A DNA stretch of 64,000 bases from Ligula intestinalis. Lineage: Eukaryota; Platyhelminthes; Cestoda; Diphyllobothriidea; Diphyllobothriidae. Shown one piece after another: positions 34,500 to 46,189 of the stretch. The position numbers and the translations under genes are program-made. The DNA lies in contig JAYGXS010000005.1 in assembly GCA_036362985.1 (NCBI GenBank), positions 6,384,775 to 6,448,774 of the forward strand, written 5' to 3'. A model generated the notes under the pieces. The model searched no databases. It was given only the letters and a program-made list of their open reading frames with translations, and had not been told where the DNA came from. The stretch's first letter is position 1. Every line of letters begins with the position of its first letter.

Positions 34500-35815
34500 A
34501 TTTGGGAACAATATGTACAGGCCATTTAACGAAGATGACATAGGCTCACCCCTTGGCCCGCTTCTAGCAAATATATTCATGTGCAAATTGGAAGCTCTGT
34601 AACTTAGCCACCAGATAAATAATCTGGCGTACTGCAGACTTTACGTAGATGACAGATTCGCGGTTGCCTCCTGTCAAACCAATCGTTAAGCTTTACTGCA
34701 TACAGTTAATCAGGTGCACTCGTCTACTAAACTTACACTAGAATAATAACAATCTGAATCGTTCCCATTCCTTAATGCATTATTAAATGAAAGGGCTGAC
34801 GGGAGTATTTAATACAGGGTCTATCGTAAGATGACGTGCTCCGGGCAATTCACCCAATTTTGCTTGTTTCCTACTGTTAAATTTCAACCGTATTTGATTA
34901 CGATGTTTGCCGCAAATGGACGAAAAGGATTTGCTCGACTAATAGCATTGAAAAGGAGCTTAAGATTGTTCAAGGCGTGTTTCGGCAAAATGGGTATCCC
35001 AGTCGATGTATTGCTAAGAACATGGCTAATGACGACCAAAGCCCTCAGTGTTAGCAGCAGAGAGGAAGCGAACACTCATCAGGTCATATTTGAAGGAAAC
35101 GGATCAAGCGAATTTATAAGGAGGTGCCTGAGTCAAGCTGTCGCAACCACGATTCCAGCAGCCAACGCCAATGTACAGTTCTCGACACATTCCATCCTAA
35201 ACGGAGATAGTAAGGTCAAACCGCTAGCCCAGACCACCTTTATATGCATATATTCATTCATGTGTTCTTGTAGGGCGGGATATTTTGGTCGAACGAGCCG
35301 GCATTATTCCAAACGAGTATGAGGACACATTCCAGTATGGTTAGGAAAGGGGCGACTAAAGGGTATAAACAGTTCCATTCTAGCGCACCTGGTAGAGTAA
35401 GATTATCGCGTGGATGCTAGAGAGGTCTTCCGAGCGATCTTCAAGGCCCCATCAAGCTATTCACAATTTCTTGTAAAGTGTATGTTTGCTACGGCAGAAG
35501 CGGCCGCCATCAGGCTGTGTCGACCGGTCGTGTGCGCCCAAAATAACTTCGTCGCGGCACCGCAGTTGCCATGGCCGAAAGCGGCTAATTCAACAGCCCG
35601 CACCTCATCACCTTGGTCGACTGCCATGCCCCCTAACGCTGATGAGATATTTGACCGCGATTCCAGCCCCCACCCCACCCCACCTCACCTCTCCTTACAG
35701 CCACACTGCCTTTGTCTACCAAACCGCATAAATTACTTCGTTAACATATACATGTAAAGGCTTAACAAGAATTTAATGAGAACAAACGTATCCTCGCTAA
35801 TTTATCTTTTTAAAT
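34500..35815 (+). mobile_element. PLE family 1, most complete relic: reverse transcriptase plus GIY-YIG endonuclease
   Basis: One frame reads DDIGSPLGPLLANIFMCKLE, a stop, QINNLAYCRLYVDDRFAVAS (YVDD catalytic motif at 34642-34653), then more stops. After a shift comes VYRKMTCSGQFTQF (typical PLE text behind the palm) and a 163-codon open frame (34831-35322), which runs through the connecting region to FMCSCRAGYFGRTSRHYSKR, the GIY-YIG start (Tyr kept, Ile to Phe). Past a stop: GHIPVWLGKGRLKG, INSSILAHLVE, AIRLCRPVVCAQNNFVAAPQ. Palm motifs upstream of GSPLGP are missing. It ends in an eroded hammerhead-like terminus near 35757-35800. Clearly dead (several stops, 5'-truncated). Confidence 0.87.
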
Positions 35816-36279
35816 AAAGGTTTCACATAGGGCAGTGGGTGAAGAGATTAAGAAGCCCGTCCGCGCCTGCTACACAGGTGGACAGGCGAACCGCACAAAA
35901 AGGTATGTTGAAGAGGTTAGATAAATCATAACACCGACAGGCGGCCTGCTACCTACTTTTATTCAGACTTCTGCCCTAACTGTTGGTAACTCACTCGTGA
36001 ACAGTTATCACAGCAAAATATACTCGCCATTCTGTCTTCCTAGTAAATATGCATCGGAATGGGTAGCCCAAAAATGGATTAGATCATCATGCAACTTTCG
36101 AAGCTCACTGAGAAGTCCCTGTCCAAGACAGAAGACATGCGCCCATGGATGCATAAACGATCTTTTTATCAATACCGGCGAACGTTTGAGTCCCAGGAAG
36201 AAATTGAGAAGAAGAAGAAGAAGACAACTCGAGCGTTCGTCTGACCTTTAGATATCCTTCGCCGATTCACCATCAGAGA

Positions 36280-36355
36280 CCTAAGCAGGAAGCAGCAGCA
36301 GATACGGGTAACATATGCGCAATTTTAATAGGATACAGTCATGACTGCAAACATA
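36280..36355 (-). mobile_element. Inverted scrap of PLE family 2 3' region
   Basis: GATACGGGTAACATATGCG and GATACAGTCATGACTGCAAA are the reverse complement of the family 2 3' untranslated text at 5.28-5.35 kb. It sits just before a plus-strand family 2 copy. Confidence 0.5.
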
Positions 36356-36479
36356 CATCTCGGAGGCCGTCGGACGCCTTCTCGCACCACTTGGAGTTGG
36401 AGACGCACACAGGCCGGAGGCAACCAAAAGACGTCAGAAAATGAAATCAAAAGCACCCACTAACATGGCAAGAAACATC

Positions 36480-37130
36480 TAGAGTCCTCTACAGGATCTG
36501 GTGCAGTTGCGGTCAAAGCAAATATGTCGGAGAAATTTGCAGACTTCTCAAGGCGCACATTGCCAATCACACGGAAACAGTGTGGCCAAATGATGCCAAT
36601 TTTCAAGTTGCGGCTCATTCGACGAGACGCTGCCACACATTCAAATTTGATGAGGCCGAAATTCTCGCAAGGGGTGACAATCGGGTGGTCCGAGAATTAC
36701 TTAAGTCATGTTTCACAGCCCCCTTCCAAATCTATAAATAATACACATGCGGTGCTGGGACTAATTTCGGACAAAGCAAGTCACCACTTGGGAAACGAAC
36801 AGCCACCACGCCGTTTACGCTAACACCGAAGGGCCAGATGGCCGAGCCATCATCACATCCGAGTCTACCACACGGGATTTAATTTCAGCATGCCAGAGCC
36901 TGCATGCCGATTAACAAACTATCAGCACACAAAATGGCAATTACCGGTAATTGTCTTTGTATGTTTGCAACTATCACTTTATCCTATAACTACTGCAACC
37001 TCCTGTGCGTATGTCACCCGTATTTGCTACTGCTTTCCGCTGATGTCTCTGATGATGAGTCTGTGACGGATCTCGAAACGGCAGGCGAATAAAAGTGTTG
37101 GCCCAGTGATCGGTTCGTCTTCTCCTCAGT
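36480..37130 (+). mobile_element. PLE family 2 relic with nearly open GIY-YIG-type domain
   Basis: The plus-strand frame from about 36490 reads LYRIWCSCGQSKYVGEICRL, LKAHIANHTETVW, NDANFQVAAHSTRRCHTFKF, DEAEILARGDNRVVRELL, then KSCFTAPFQIYK and a stop. This is the YVGE variant of the GIY-YIG fold that defines family 2. The 3' non-coding part follows (TTTGCAACTATCACTTTATCC), and the element ends with a hammerhead motif at 37045-37086 and GCGAATAAAAG. The reverse transcriptase is absent. Confidence 0.8.
37045..37086 (+). ncRNA. Hammerhead-ribozyme-like motif at a PLE family 2 end
   Basis: Stem I: GTCT (37045-37048) pairs with AGGC (37083-37086), including one G-U. Core CTGATGA is at 37049-37055, then an extra T. 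Stem II is a hairpin closing with GAG (37057-37059) and CTC (37072-37074). GAAA is at 37075-37078, followed by CGGC in place of the family's CGTC/TGTC. Stem III would be a single base pair with no loop, so cleavage would need pairing between two copies. The T to G change at the cleavage triplet predicts loss of activity here. Confidence 0.5.
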
Positions 37131-37599
37131 GATCCCTCTTCCAAGGAGATTGCCGATGGGCTTTCAGGTCCTATGCCTTGCCTAGGTAAGTAACCTTTTA
37201 CAAAACCGTGCACAGCCATGCCGAGCTATGGGATTACTCTGCGGAATATGGGTTCTCCTGTGAGCATCTTTTGACCTGCATGCTTATCATTTATTTGGTT
37301 AGAATGTCCTTAAATGTCGCTTGATTTGATGCTAACAGGATTGCATTTTGGGGTTAAAAACCCGACTTAATCAACACGTAATTTCGGCATTAATTAATAT
37401 CCTTCGTTTCGTTAAATAAAGCGCACTTTTCGGCAAGACTGTCTTGTAGAGCCGCCTCAATATATATATTTCCCACACCCAACTGTCTCAAGGAGCTTGT
37501 GGTCAAACATTTAATTCTTAGTTAACGAGTGTAAATGAGCATGTAATTGGGTCGAAAGTGACCAAAGAGTGTAGTAAATTGACGCCAAATATAATCCAT

Positions 37600-38030
37600 T
37601 TCATCCTTATAAATGATTTGCTATGTGACTGCCTGCATAGGCTCTACTTGTGAACTCTAGGGCGAAGCGAAACTGAAATTTTTCTCTGCCAGACCGGCGA
37701 TGTCCATATATTCCCCATAACTCCGATCTCAACCGACAAAGCAACGAACGTATGGTGCAATGTTAGAGTGGTTAACGCAATGACCAAAGGTCCTGTTTTG
37801 AAATCTCGGGGGTTCTAACATCTGAAGGCGCGTGTGACTGGCTGATGAGGGCCAACAAGCCAGAAAATATCATTTTGGTCTCCGTTTTCTTTGTTGGATC
37901 CATTCTATCCTATCTCAAAATTCGATATGTGACTGACTGCGCACACTCTAGTTGTGACACCCTGGACGAAGCGGAACTTAATTGTTTCGCTGCTAGATCT
38001 GTGATGCCCATGCAGTCAGAATTACTTCAT
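37600..38030 (+). repeat. tRNA-type SINE, two copies head to tail
   Basis: 37750-38030 starts with a tRNA-like head (GGTGCAATGTTAGAGTGG, TTAACGCAATGACC, TTTTGAAATCTCGGGGGTTC), then the body GGCTGATGAGGGCCAACAAG, CCAGAAAATATCATTTTGGTC, and a tail GATATGTGACTGACTGC to GAAGCGGAACTTAATTG. The same tail text occurs at 37615-37700, belonging to a preceding copy. The head recalls pol III A and B boxes but is diverged. Confidence 0.6.
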
Positions 38031-38189
38031 CAACATAAACCTCTATTGCAAATAATGCTTCTGATGGAAATTTGAATTTGACATTATATTGGCGGTATTA
38101 ACGAAAAACAGGAAATTCGGGTTAATTCAAAGTGTAAAAGTATGTTATTATTATCAGTAAAAGGCACGTCAGGCCTCTAAAGACAGTCT

Positions 38190-38900
38190 TACGTATGTTT
38201 CGTTGCCAACTTTTTATTCAACCTCACTGCTCCTAGACCACGTCTCAACATGGTCGTCAGTAAATAGCCATCTACTTAACGAGCGAAAGTCAGTCCAGTG
38301 TGTTTTTTTGACTGCGACCCTCTCCCAGTCCCGAAATTATCGACATTCTGCCCACCGAAGTATCCTCTTTCCGATACCTTGGTGTTACACTAGCATCCAA
38401 CCGTACATTTTCACTTCATAAGGAAGGCCATTTTATCAAAATCCGTATACTTTTGTATTATATCCGCTGCTTTCGTTCATATCACACACCGCAAGCCCTA
38501 ATCTGGCGTTTTGTAGATACCTGTATTCTCCCCATTACCCTTTACTGCTCTCTTGTTATTTTTCCAGCCCTACTTAAAAAACTAGTCATTTGGAAACGTT
38601 GCTTCCGGCATTTCCTATGTTTTTTAGCTGACATTTTAATACAGTGCCATTTTAGAACGGTCAAGCAATTTGCTGATCGCATCTTTAATGAGGTCACTCC
38701 CCCCTCTCCACTCTGAACTAATGACAGCGAAGTCTTCCCGTCCCATGCGTCGAGGTTTCCGGCGTATACCTAGCCGCACCTCAGCACATCAGCACTCGGT
38801 GCTCCCATTCTTAGCACGCTACCTCCCCTGTGAAGAAGCGGAAATTGAGAAGTTGAAAGCCGATCTGTCTTCAAAGTTGATATGGATATCGTGTAAAACT
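38190..38900 (+). mobile_element. LINE (non-LTR) reverse transcriptase relic, C-terminal part
   Basis: Plus-strand text: STWSSVNSHLLNERKSVQCV, then in another frame ISTFCPPK, SFRYLGVTLASNRTFSLH (typical F-x-YLG-V block after the palm), and 38453-38716 RCFRSYHTPQALIWRFVD, TCILPITLYCSLVIFPAL, KRCFRHFLCFLADILIQ. After a further shift comes the tail RSSRPMRRGFRRIPSRTSAH. At least three frameshifts; the catalytic YxDD lies upstream and is not seen. Confidence 0.72.
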
Positions 38901-39289
38901 TGAATTGTGAGTATTACAGGTACTTTTACCGTTGACCTTTTAACATGGCCCCTTATTTACCTAATCCTTTACTCTCCGTGAATGGAGCCATTTTTGCTGA
39001 ATGTTCAGTATTTTTTAATCCTCAATGTAGCATTCATATTCTTTCTCTCTTTTCTTTCTCTTATTCAGCTCTCCATGCAATTGCGACGACGGTTTCATCC
39101 GGCATAGTTTACTTTTTTCTTTAATAAGAACTCCGTGTTTGATTGCTTTCCTCTGGCGCACTACGCAGGAAGAGCCATGGATTAGAGTTACAAAGTATTT
39201 GCTCATATTCATAGCACAAGAAAGCATGGGCTTCCACATTTGCATAAATGCAGTCTCGGGAGGCATGAATAACTATTCCGCTTTTCCGA

Positions 39290-39915
39290 TACAGCATAGC
39301 CTAAAATTTGTGTAACCTACCAACATATGCGAAAGATTGATAAGCTCTCGCTAATCGGCATTGAGGAAGGTTTAAGTGCTGATTATTGTGAAGGCTCTTA
39401 TGAAGTCATTTTAATCACAGTAAATTGCCGGCCTTTTAACAAGCTTCGTTCTGACCACTTACACAAAGTATGTACTGTAAAAATTTGTTATTTAATTTGT
39501 ATCCGTTTGTATAATCAATTTTGACAGCCTTCATATATACAAATATATTTTATGGAAAACATAGACAGAAAAAGCATTTTTTTGTACTCGTTTAATAGAA
39601 AAATACGCCTTCTTTAAATTTCAAACTTAAAGAAAGGGCATCTTTCGACTTTAAGAAAGTTTAGCTTTTTTACGAGCGTAGGGTTTTTCATTCATAATGC
39701 ATCGCATCCGTTAGTTTATTAATGCTATCCACGAGGTATACTGCATGTTCCACATCTGTTGCATAATTTTATTACAACTGTGTGACTCTTTTCTCAAACC
39801 ATAGACGAAAACGTACTTTTCCTTAAATCGGATGTGCACAGCACGCAGTTTGTAAACCTTGAATTCAAGTGTAGCAGTTAGTAGGTTTACAAATTATTCG
39901 GCAATTTAGAAACGC
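39290..39915 (-). repeat. Foldback-type element F, inverted copy
   Basis: 39330-39690 aligns with 13.4-13.8 kb and 59.15-59.45 kb. The next part (39690-39915) is the reverse complement of the later part of the same element (CCTTGAATTCAAG, AAATTATTCGGCAATTTAG). It therefore shows one long arm, the centre and part of the other arm. Text is AT-rich (TATTTTATGGAAAACATAGA, TTGTACTCGTTTAATAG). Confidence 0.6.
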
Positions 39916-40209
39916 AGGACTTGATTATTTTTGTAGGCCTGTAGTTGTTTTGCCCTTGCACAAAAAAGGAACCCTTTGTACCTCTATAAGCCTTTTCTGC
40001 GACTGCTTGTGCTGCTGAGGTTGAGTCAGAATTCAAAACTTCAGTAAACTCCGAAGTCGAAAATGTGATCGCTGACGTTCCAAACTCTGTCGAGAACCGT
40101 TCTTCAGCAGTAACCGTAGAATAGTGTGATAAATGCCCAGACTAGGGTGATATATACACACATAACGCAATTTTTTCAGTTCGTAGTGGCCACACGACCG
40201 CATGTGCGT

Positions 40210-41080
40210 GATACTTATCTGCTCCTGTAACCACTGCTTAAGCTCGTAATTGGTGCAAGGATGACTTGGCTGTCCCCTTTAAAGGCATTAATTGTCGCAA
40301 TTTCATCATCCGCGTTGTTTGCAGCCTTGATAATTACGCGACAATTATGTACACTGTCGTCAGAGATATTGCCGGGCCCGGCCCGGTCCTTCTCACGTGA
40401 CAGATTTTCTTGCTCAGACAATGTTTCAGTACGTAGGACGGGAACAGCAAATCGTTGCGCTTCTTGCTTGACTGTGGGCCTGCGAACCATGACTTGACCC
40501 GCTCGCAGCTCACGCGGTTGCCACCTCTTGCGAGGTTTTTGAACTTTTAAAATTAATAATATGACCGGGTCCTGTCGAATCAGCTTTAACTGGGGAGTTA
40601 TCGTCTTTCCTCCTTACCGCTGCTGAGTGCTCGGCCAATCGCGTCTGGTGTAATCTCCGGATTTCTCCGACGTAGGCGTTTTGTGCAAAACTGCACCAGA
40701 TCCGGTAAATGACTCCAGCCGTTTCTTGCTTCGGCAGTGGGTCTTTCGGTCTCATGACCCAGCCTGTGTGAAACTTCAAGTCTAATTGCAGTGAGAATGC
40801 GGCTGACTGTTTCCGAAACATTCGTCACGTACGCAAAGGCTGGCCACATTTTGGGCCGTTGGATTTGCTTTCCTGTCTCGTCTAGGTGTGCACTGGTTGC
40901 AAACGTTTCGCAGGTAACCGCTACGCAAGTCCTGAACTTCAACAGCAACCACCCGATTAGTCACAAACGTGGTTCTGTAAGTGTGGTATACCGGCGCGTT
41001 GAGAAGCATTGCAGCGAGGTGGAAGACAAAGTTTCTGAAGTAAAATAGCTTCGAGAGATACTGGGAACAACTGTTTACCT
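40210..41080 (-). mobile_element. PLE family 2 relic on minus strand
   Basis: Minus frames: 40598-40948 and 40510-40821, with WVMRPKDPLPKQETAGVIYR, IWCSFAQNAYVGEIRRLHQ, TRLAEHSAAVRRKDDNS and STGPGHIINFKSSK. After a stop, 40215-40490 reads VKQEAQRFAV and NADDEIATINAFKG. The YVGE motif and the linker before it are clear. Frameshifts and stops break the frame; no reverse transcriptase motif is seen. Confidence 0.78.
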
Positions 41081-41445
41081 GTGAAATGTTGTCAACCCTT
41101 TGCAAACGCAGCCAAGCGAAGTAACCAAATCTAAATAGCCGAAAGGTTTTGCAAGCTCTTCCACAACAGTTTAAATCGAAAGCATTTTAATTTCAAATTG
41201 TGTTATTTTCTGAAAAACAAATTCAGCTTAATTGCATTCTGGGATAGCCCAACGAGTCCCGATGAGCTTGGTCTTTCATAGTTGGTGGAAGGAAGTCTTA
41301 AATTGCCACTCGGAATAATCAATGGGACAAAAAGACATTCCATAAAATTTCAAGAGAGCTTTAGAAAGCTCTTTTAAGGGTTTCAGTAACGAAACCAGAC
41401 CCATAATTGAAAGACTCCGCCCCCCACCCCAAATGCATGGTAACG

Positions 41446-41813
41446 GTTTCTGATGTCAGGTGCCGCTTTAACGGATACTCGAGCAGGCAGCCAGCCGCGC
41501 TCATGGCAGGTTATCGATCCACCCTTACGCGCCAAACACAAACTAGCAACTAATCAATAAATCATTCATAATTTAAAGGTGTGATTAGGTTACGACCGTG
41601 ACAAGCCAGTCATGTCGCTACTCGCGCCAGGCCAGTATCTGATTGGTCCGATGGACATGGCTGTTCACGCGTTTGTTTTCCTTTAGTATGTTGTACTAAG
41701 TACGCTAAAAGACTTCTCCTTTAGTGCTCTGCTTGTCGTGCTCTTCCTCAGGGGTTCACACAAGGCGTAATAAGGTCATGTCATTTCGGCTTTGGTTACA
41801 TTTACAACATCTG
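41446..41813 (+). repeat. Family A interspersed repeat, copy 3, abutting a splice donor
   Basis: Well-preserved copy (CAGGTGCCGCTTTAACGG leader, CTCGCGCCAGGCCAG, GATTGGTCCGATGGACATGG, TTCACACAAGGCG, tail CATTTACAACA). Its end sits about 13 bases inside the intron that follows the CUB exon 41827-42128, oriented opposite to the gene. Confidence 0.78.
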
Positions 41814-41826
41814 CGCGCAGGCTTAC

Positions 41827-42128
41827 CTGTTCCCCTGATATGTTTCTCCTTCAGCTCCTGATCCAGAGAGACCAAGCGATTAGAGAAGGTGTAGACAACG
41901 TGGAAGCCACGATACACGGGTACTCCAGTGTCGCCGTTGGTATCATGGGAACCCACGACCTGCGCCGTCTGATTCGAGTTGGCAGCACCAGTCGTGAAGA
42001 GCATGAGGAGAGTGAAGTCAGTGGAGACTACTTGGAGGTCGCGAACTTCACCGCAGAAACGGTCGCCGATAGGCACGGCCGTCTTGAAGTCTGCTCCATC
42101 GTAGAACTGGACGTAGTCTGTGGGACAT
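41827..42128 (-). CDS. CUB-domain protein, internal exon (C-terminal half of CUB domain)
   Basis: Minus-strand exon. The acceptor is tacatgtttacag before ATGTCCC (exon start 42128). The donor is GGAACAG then GTAAGCCT (exon ends 41827). Its first base completes a Ser codon with the TC left by the exon ending at 52889. The product then reads CPTDYVQFYDGADF, PIGDRFCG, DFTLLMLFTTG and YRGFHVVYTFSN, which is the canonical second half of a CUB domain (third Cys, DYVxFYDG, FCG with the fourth Cys, closing GFHVVYTF). A short charged linker (DQELKEKHIRGT) follows, and the exon closes with one base over (phase 1), so at least one more coding exon lies downstream. Only 13 to 15 bases of intron separate the donor from a family A repeat. 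Together the three exons indicate a multi-CUB extracellular protein. Suppressor-of-lurcher/neto-like receptor auxiliary proteins are one candidate; tolloid-like and cubilin-like proteins are alternatives. Confidence 0.9.
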
Positions 42129-42129
42129 C

Positions 42130-44500
42130 TGTAAACATGTAAAATGAAGGTGGTATATTTTGTTAACTGGACGGTTAGTAAAGTATTGCCGGCTGTTCAT
42201 ACGCGTAGACGAACACTAGGCACACCGCAATGTGGGGGGATTCAAAATGCCCATTTACAGTGGAAGTTTACGATAAGCCTGATGATATAATTACTGAAGT
42301 GAAATAAGCAGATGGCATTTTAAGCAACTGCTCGCCACGCAAAAAAAGGAGACAAGGAATCATTCACTAAGAGTTTCTTTTCTAGGGTAAAAGAAAATGG
42401 AAAAAAATTGTACTCGAGAAGCAAAATTTTGGAAAAAAAAACACATTTATGCCAGCATCTTGTTTGAATTCACCAAGCGAATGTAAAAACAAGCGCTCAA
42501 TATGAATTACTGGAAATAAGGAGGATTAAACAAAAGCAAAATAAGAGTATTGACTAGACATTTAAGACCAACTGATCCAAGAGGCTTTCTTGAAATTTTA
42601 TACTTAAAGAAAGGGTGTTATTCGGTATTGTAGGCTCCTAGGAACGTGACCCAAAGGCGCAAAAATTCACAAGCAGGACTTGCGCGAGATCAAACCTCTA
42701 TAGGCTCATCGAAGCATCCGAAGACAAAGTGATTTACACCGGTCCTTGCCAGAAAGAGGTCCCTTCAATGTCTGATTTTGCATGGCGGTGCATGTGGTTG
42801 TAAAATGTCTGACAGAATTTAGCATATCAGGAGTCGTGTTTTATAATGACTTATTCAAAGTGGAGCGTTGAAAATGGACGAAGCGGAACACTGTGCCGGC
42901 TAACTGTGAAAGGAAGATAACAAAGAATAGTAGATCTATGTTCCAAGTCAGTTTATGGAAGATGTTTATGCGTTTAACTGTCCTTTCTCCCAAATCCAAA
43001 GACCAATCTGGCAGTGTCTGCATGACATTTGAACCGTCAGTCTCACTGAAGTTGCATGTTCCGATTCAATGCATTCTGACGGAGGGATGGTGACGTGTAC
43101 TGCTTCGACTGCACTCACTGTTCCTTTACCTATCTGGGCCCGACGTCGTGAGAGATTAAAAAAGACTGGCGACGGAAAAGGATTTTGGGCAGCAAGATCT
43201 TGTGCATAACTAGCTCCAGACGAAGTGCACCAGTGAAAGCTCGTCGAGACTAGCTCAAGTCGAAATGCAATTTGGGAACACTTGCTGCTTCCGGCTTCTA
43301 GAACAGCCAATCACATACCGATTTATACAGGACGTCATGTGACGACTGTTGAGCAGACATCACTTAAGACGCCTTACGCTGGATTGCGGTTGTACTGTCA
43401 TCTGATATTCAATTTCCTACTGTTTATTCACCCATTCATTCTGTGCAGAATATACTATTCTTTCCACTTTGGGCTTCCCGAAACTGGAAGATCGCAGCAG
43501 TTAGGATAAAACCTCCTAACCTTAACGTCACCTCGATATCTGCACCTATGCTTGCCAGTTTCCCGCTTTCTGCTATCCTATACGGCATTTTTTAATGGAT
43601 CGCATGCCAAATAACGCATTCCGGGCCCTGAGTAATCCCCCGTTTTAGTCCAGCTCATATACCACAAGGTGACCCGTTTGGGGGGCGCAATATGTGTGTC
43701 TATACGACGCAGGTAATTGCACATGCAATCAAGCCTGGCTATAACATTCTTTTGGGCCTAATTGCGCATGTTAAGGTGCCGTGGGTCATTAAACTCAATA
43801 TTTGGCTTGCGAAACCGCAATTTTTGGGTAACAACCGTTTGCGGCCGGAGTTGGATCAGACCCACGTACATGATTCGCACCTTGGCGCAAAATATATTCG
43901 TCGGCTGAGCACTGGACTCGTTAAAAAGATTAATGTTGTCACCATTTAAGTCTTTGGTAGTTTTCCGTCCACGTCAACAATTTTATAAATAAAATTCGAT
44001 TCCATTCTTTTGTATACAAGCGACATCTCAGTATGGAGCATCGGACGTTTGCAAGGAGAAGCAATTTTTTAGAAAGACCGGCATAAACCAAATATGTACA
44101 TTGTAGAACATTGAGTAGACGATGTTGCCTTTGTGTGAGAAGACTGATGTGGCCGATAACACTTCTGGTTACAGGATGAGGAAATATTCAAATTAGAGGG
44201 AACCACAACAAAAAAGGTAAAAAAGCAAAGGCTCTACTTTTAATTCCAGTGCATACTTACAGGTGGCCTTGCGATAAATTTCCGGAATGGTTAAATTTCC
44301 CATATTGTACCTTGTAAAATTTTGCCTAATCAAGCTTTAACCATAAATATAACCTTATTTTCACCCTTATATGAGCAATAACCTTACGTTCCTTAGAATT
44401 TAAAGCCAAGGGACCAAGATTACGGGCGTTTTCTTTTTTATATTCTGCCGAATGTAAGAAGAAGCTCATCCGTATCGTAATTTGTATTGTAACCAGCAGG
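42130..44500. other. Gene intron (42129-52888) part, no other gene seen
   Basis: Lies inside the intron between the CUB exons. Frames of 60-114 codons on both strands (for example 42966-43310 minus) overlap each other and lack motifs. A CTGATGA at 42279 is followed only by GAAG and no paired stems. Confidence 0.4.
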
Positions 44501-44504
44501 CGGA

Positions 44505-44735
44505 CGACGTGAATGAAGAACCTGTTCACCATTTTGGGATGGATTCCAGCTTATGTTAGAGCTGTAGTAGTAAGAAAGGAGGCTGGTTCAGTATCGGGGC
44601 GATTGGTCTATTGTCCTTCGTGCGCTGCTGCTTCTCGTGTGGAGAATATATACCAGTTACGAACTAAACGAGACGCGTCACGCCCGAATTGTTCACGAAT
44701 GAAGGAGAACGTACGCGTCCCGGATGTTTAATGGA
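44505..44735 (+). mobile_element. Repeated coding-like fragment J, copy 1
   Basis: The plus frame 44513-44731 contains GRLVYCPSCAAASRVENIYQ then LRTKRDAS, which matches EQVVYCSSCDAAFSEENISK on the minus strand at 46.2-46.4 kb. The repeated, still alignable protein text suggests part of a mobile-element ORF. I do not recognise the family. Confidence 0.45.
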
Positions 44736-45300
44736 TAAGGGAGAAGGCTTGTCGAGCACTGGATCAATTGGTTTATGGTCTTGAGCATTTGACCTTTTAC
44801 AGGATTCCAGCATTCACAACCATAGAAGACGGGCCGGAAGAATGCTTTTTCTCCCGGATCTTCGTGACGAAGGTGGGTATTGCGTCGAATCCATAGACGG
44901 TTCTTGAGGAGTGAGAAAACCCAGCAAGCAGCATCAACTTGGAAGAAAATGTCGGCCCTAGTCTGTCTATTCGGCAGCAGCGTTGCCCCGAGGTATTTGA
45001 AACGGTCAGCCTCTTCGAATTGACAGTCATCAATCTCAAAAGTTGTAGCCTCTTCGTTAAGGATGCAGAGTAACTGGAAAAACTGACCAACGAAGCAACT
45101 TTATTCACCCGTGACACCGTAGTCTGTAGATCGCCATAGCCTGAAGTCAGCAAGGTTATAGCATCGGCGAAGTCGGGAGCTGTCAGGCTTCTGAAAGCAA
45201 TTTAAACGTCATACTCTTTCTGTAGGGCTTTTCCAAGAATCCCGTCAATGGCGTAGTTGAATAGAATGAGCGACAGTATATAAAGAATCGTCCAACGCCA
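44735..45300 (-). mobile_element. LINE reverse transcriptase relic (minus strand)
   Basis: Minus-strand text: SLILFNYAIDGILGKALQKE, a stop, LTAPDFADAITLLTSGYGDL (the YADD catalytic box mutated to FADA), QTTVSRVNKVASLV. After shifts follow sequences for the F-K-YLG and WIRRN regions (44797-45153). It is a broken RTE/CR1-like palm and connection domain, lying inside the CUB-gene intron in the same orientation as the gene. Confidence 0.75.
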
Positions 45301-46189
45301 AACCAAATAGCTAACGGTTCCGAACGATTTTTATGGGCCAGGACTCAATAACACAGATGATAACCTCCATTCTCGAACCCCCTGCTTATCTCGCAGTTAT
45401 TGTCAAAGTCTTAATGCAATCGAATTACCCCCATCGCCTGCTTACTTCGTTACTGTCACCGCAGTTCCATATTTTCATTGTTCATGAGATTCCTCGTCTA
45501 TGATGACCAAAGTGGTATCTTTTAAGCGTGGTGGCGTGGTGACCACATCAGTTTTAGCTTGTTTACTGCCCATTCAATAAAGTCAAAGAAGTAGTGAGTG
45601 TTTTATAAAGAACTCACTTGCACTTAACTTCTGGATATCATTAAGATTCTCCTTGTACGGTGGACCAAAACCTTCTGCATTTGGAAGGAAGCCTTCTATT
45701 CTGGGGGAAGTAATCTGATCTATGAATGACTGCGAAGGGGCGCTTTCCAGGTTTTAGCGTGGATAAGGGAAAAGGCTTGTAGCGGTTTTGCAGCCCACGT
45801 CCGAACGCGAGATGCCACTGAAGTGGTTTCATGGACCAAACTTGGCCGCCCAATAGCTCGACCCAGCGTGATGGCCGATGTCTGCCTTCGAGGCGTAACC
45901 TTTGCCCTCGAGCAGCTTAGCCACACGCACGCACCCCACACTGGTCGGGCCAATCAGCAGCCTGAAGTTAACTCACACAGTGCTCGTTGTGGGCCCTTGT
46001 AACTATTTCCGCACTTCAGATAACGCCTCTCTAGCGGAAGGTCGTGCTCTTCTTAGCCAATCTTCTTCCATCTATTCGCCGTTTGTCTGTGTATACAATA
46101 AACTATTTCTTCTATTCTTACCTCCACTGACTTCTCCTCTCCTTAGGAACCATGGTCTGAAGATCGTAATTGCTAAGGTTCAACTAACA

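Noticed and set aside
41792..42142. 116-codon plus-strand frame
   Set aside because: Antisense to the CUB exon, whose minus-strand frame has splice sites and domain motifs.
42279..42304. CTGATGA as a further hammerhead
   Set aside because: Followed by GAAG rather than GAAA at the right distance, and no stems I or III can be drawn.
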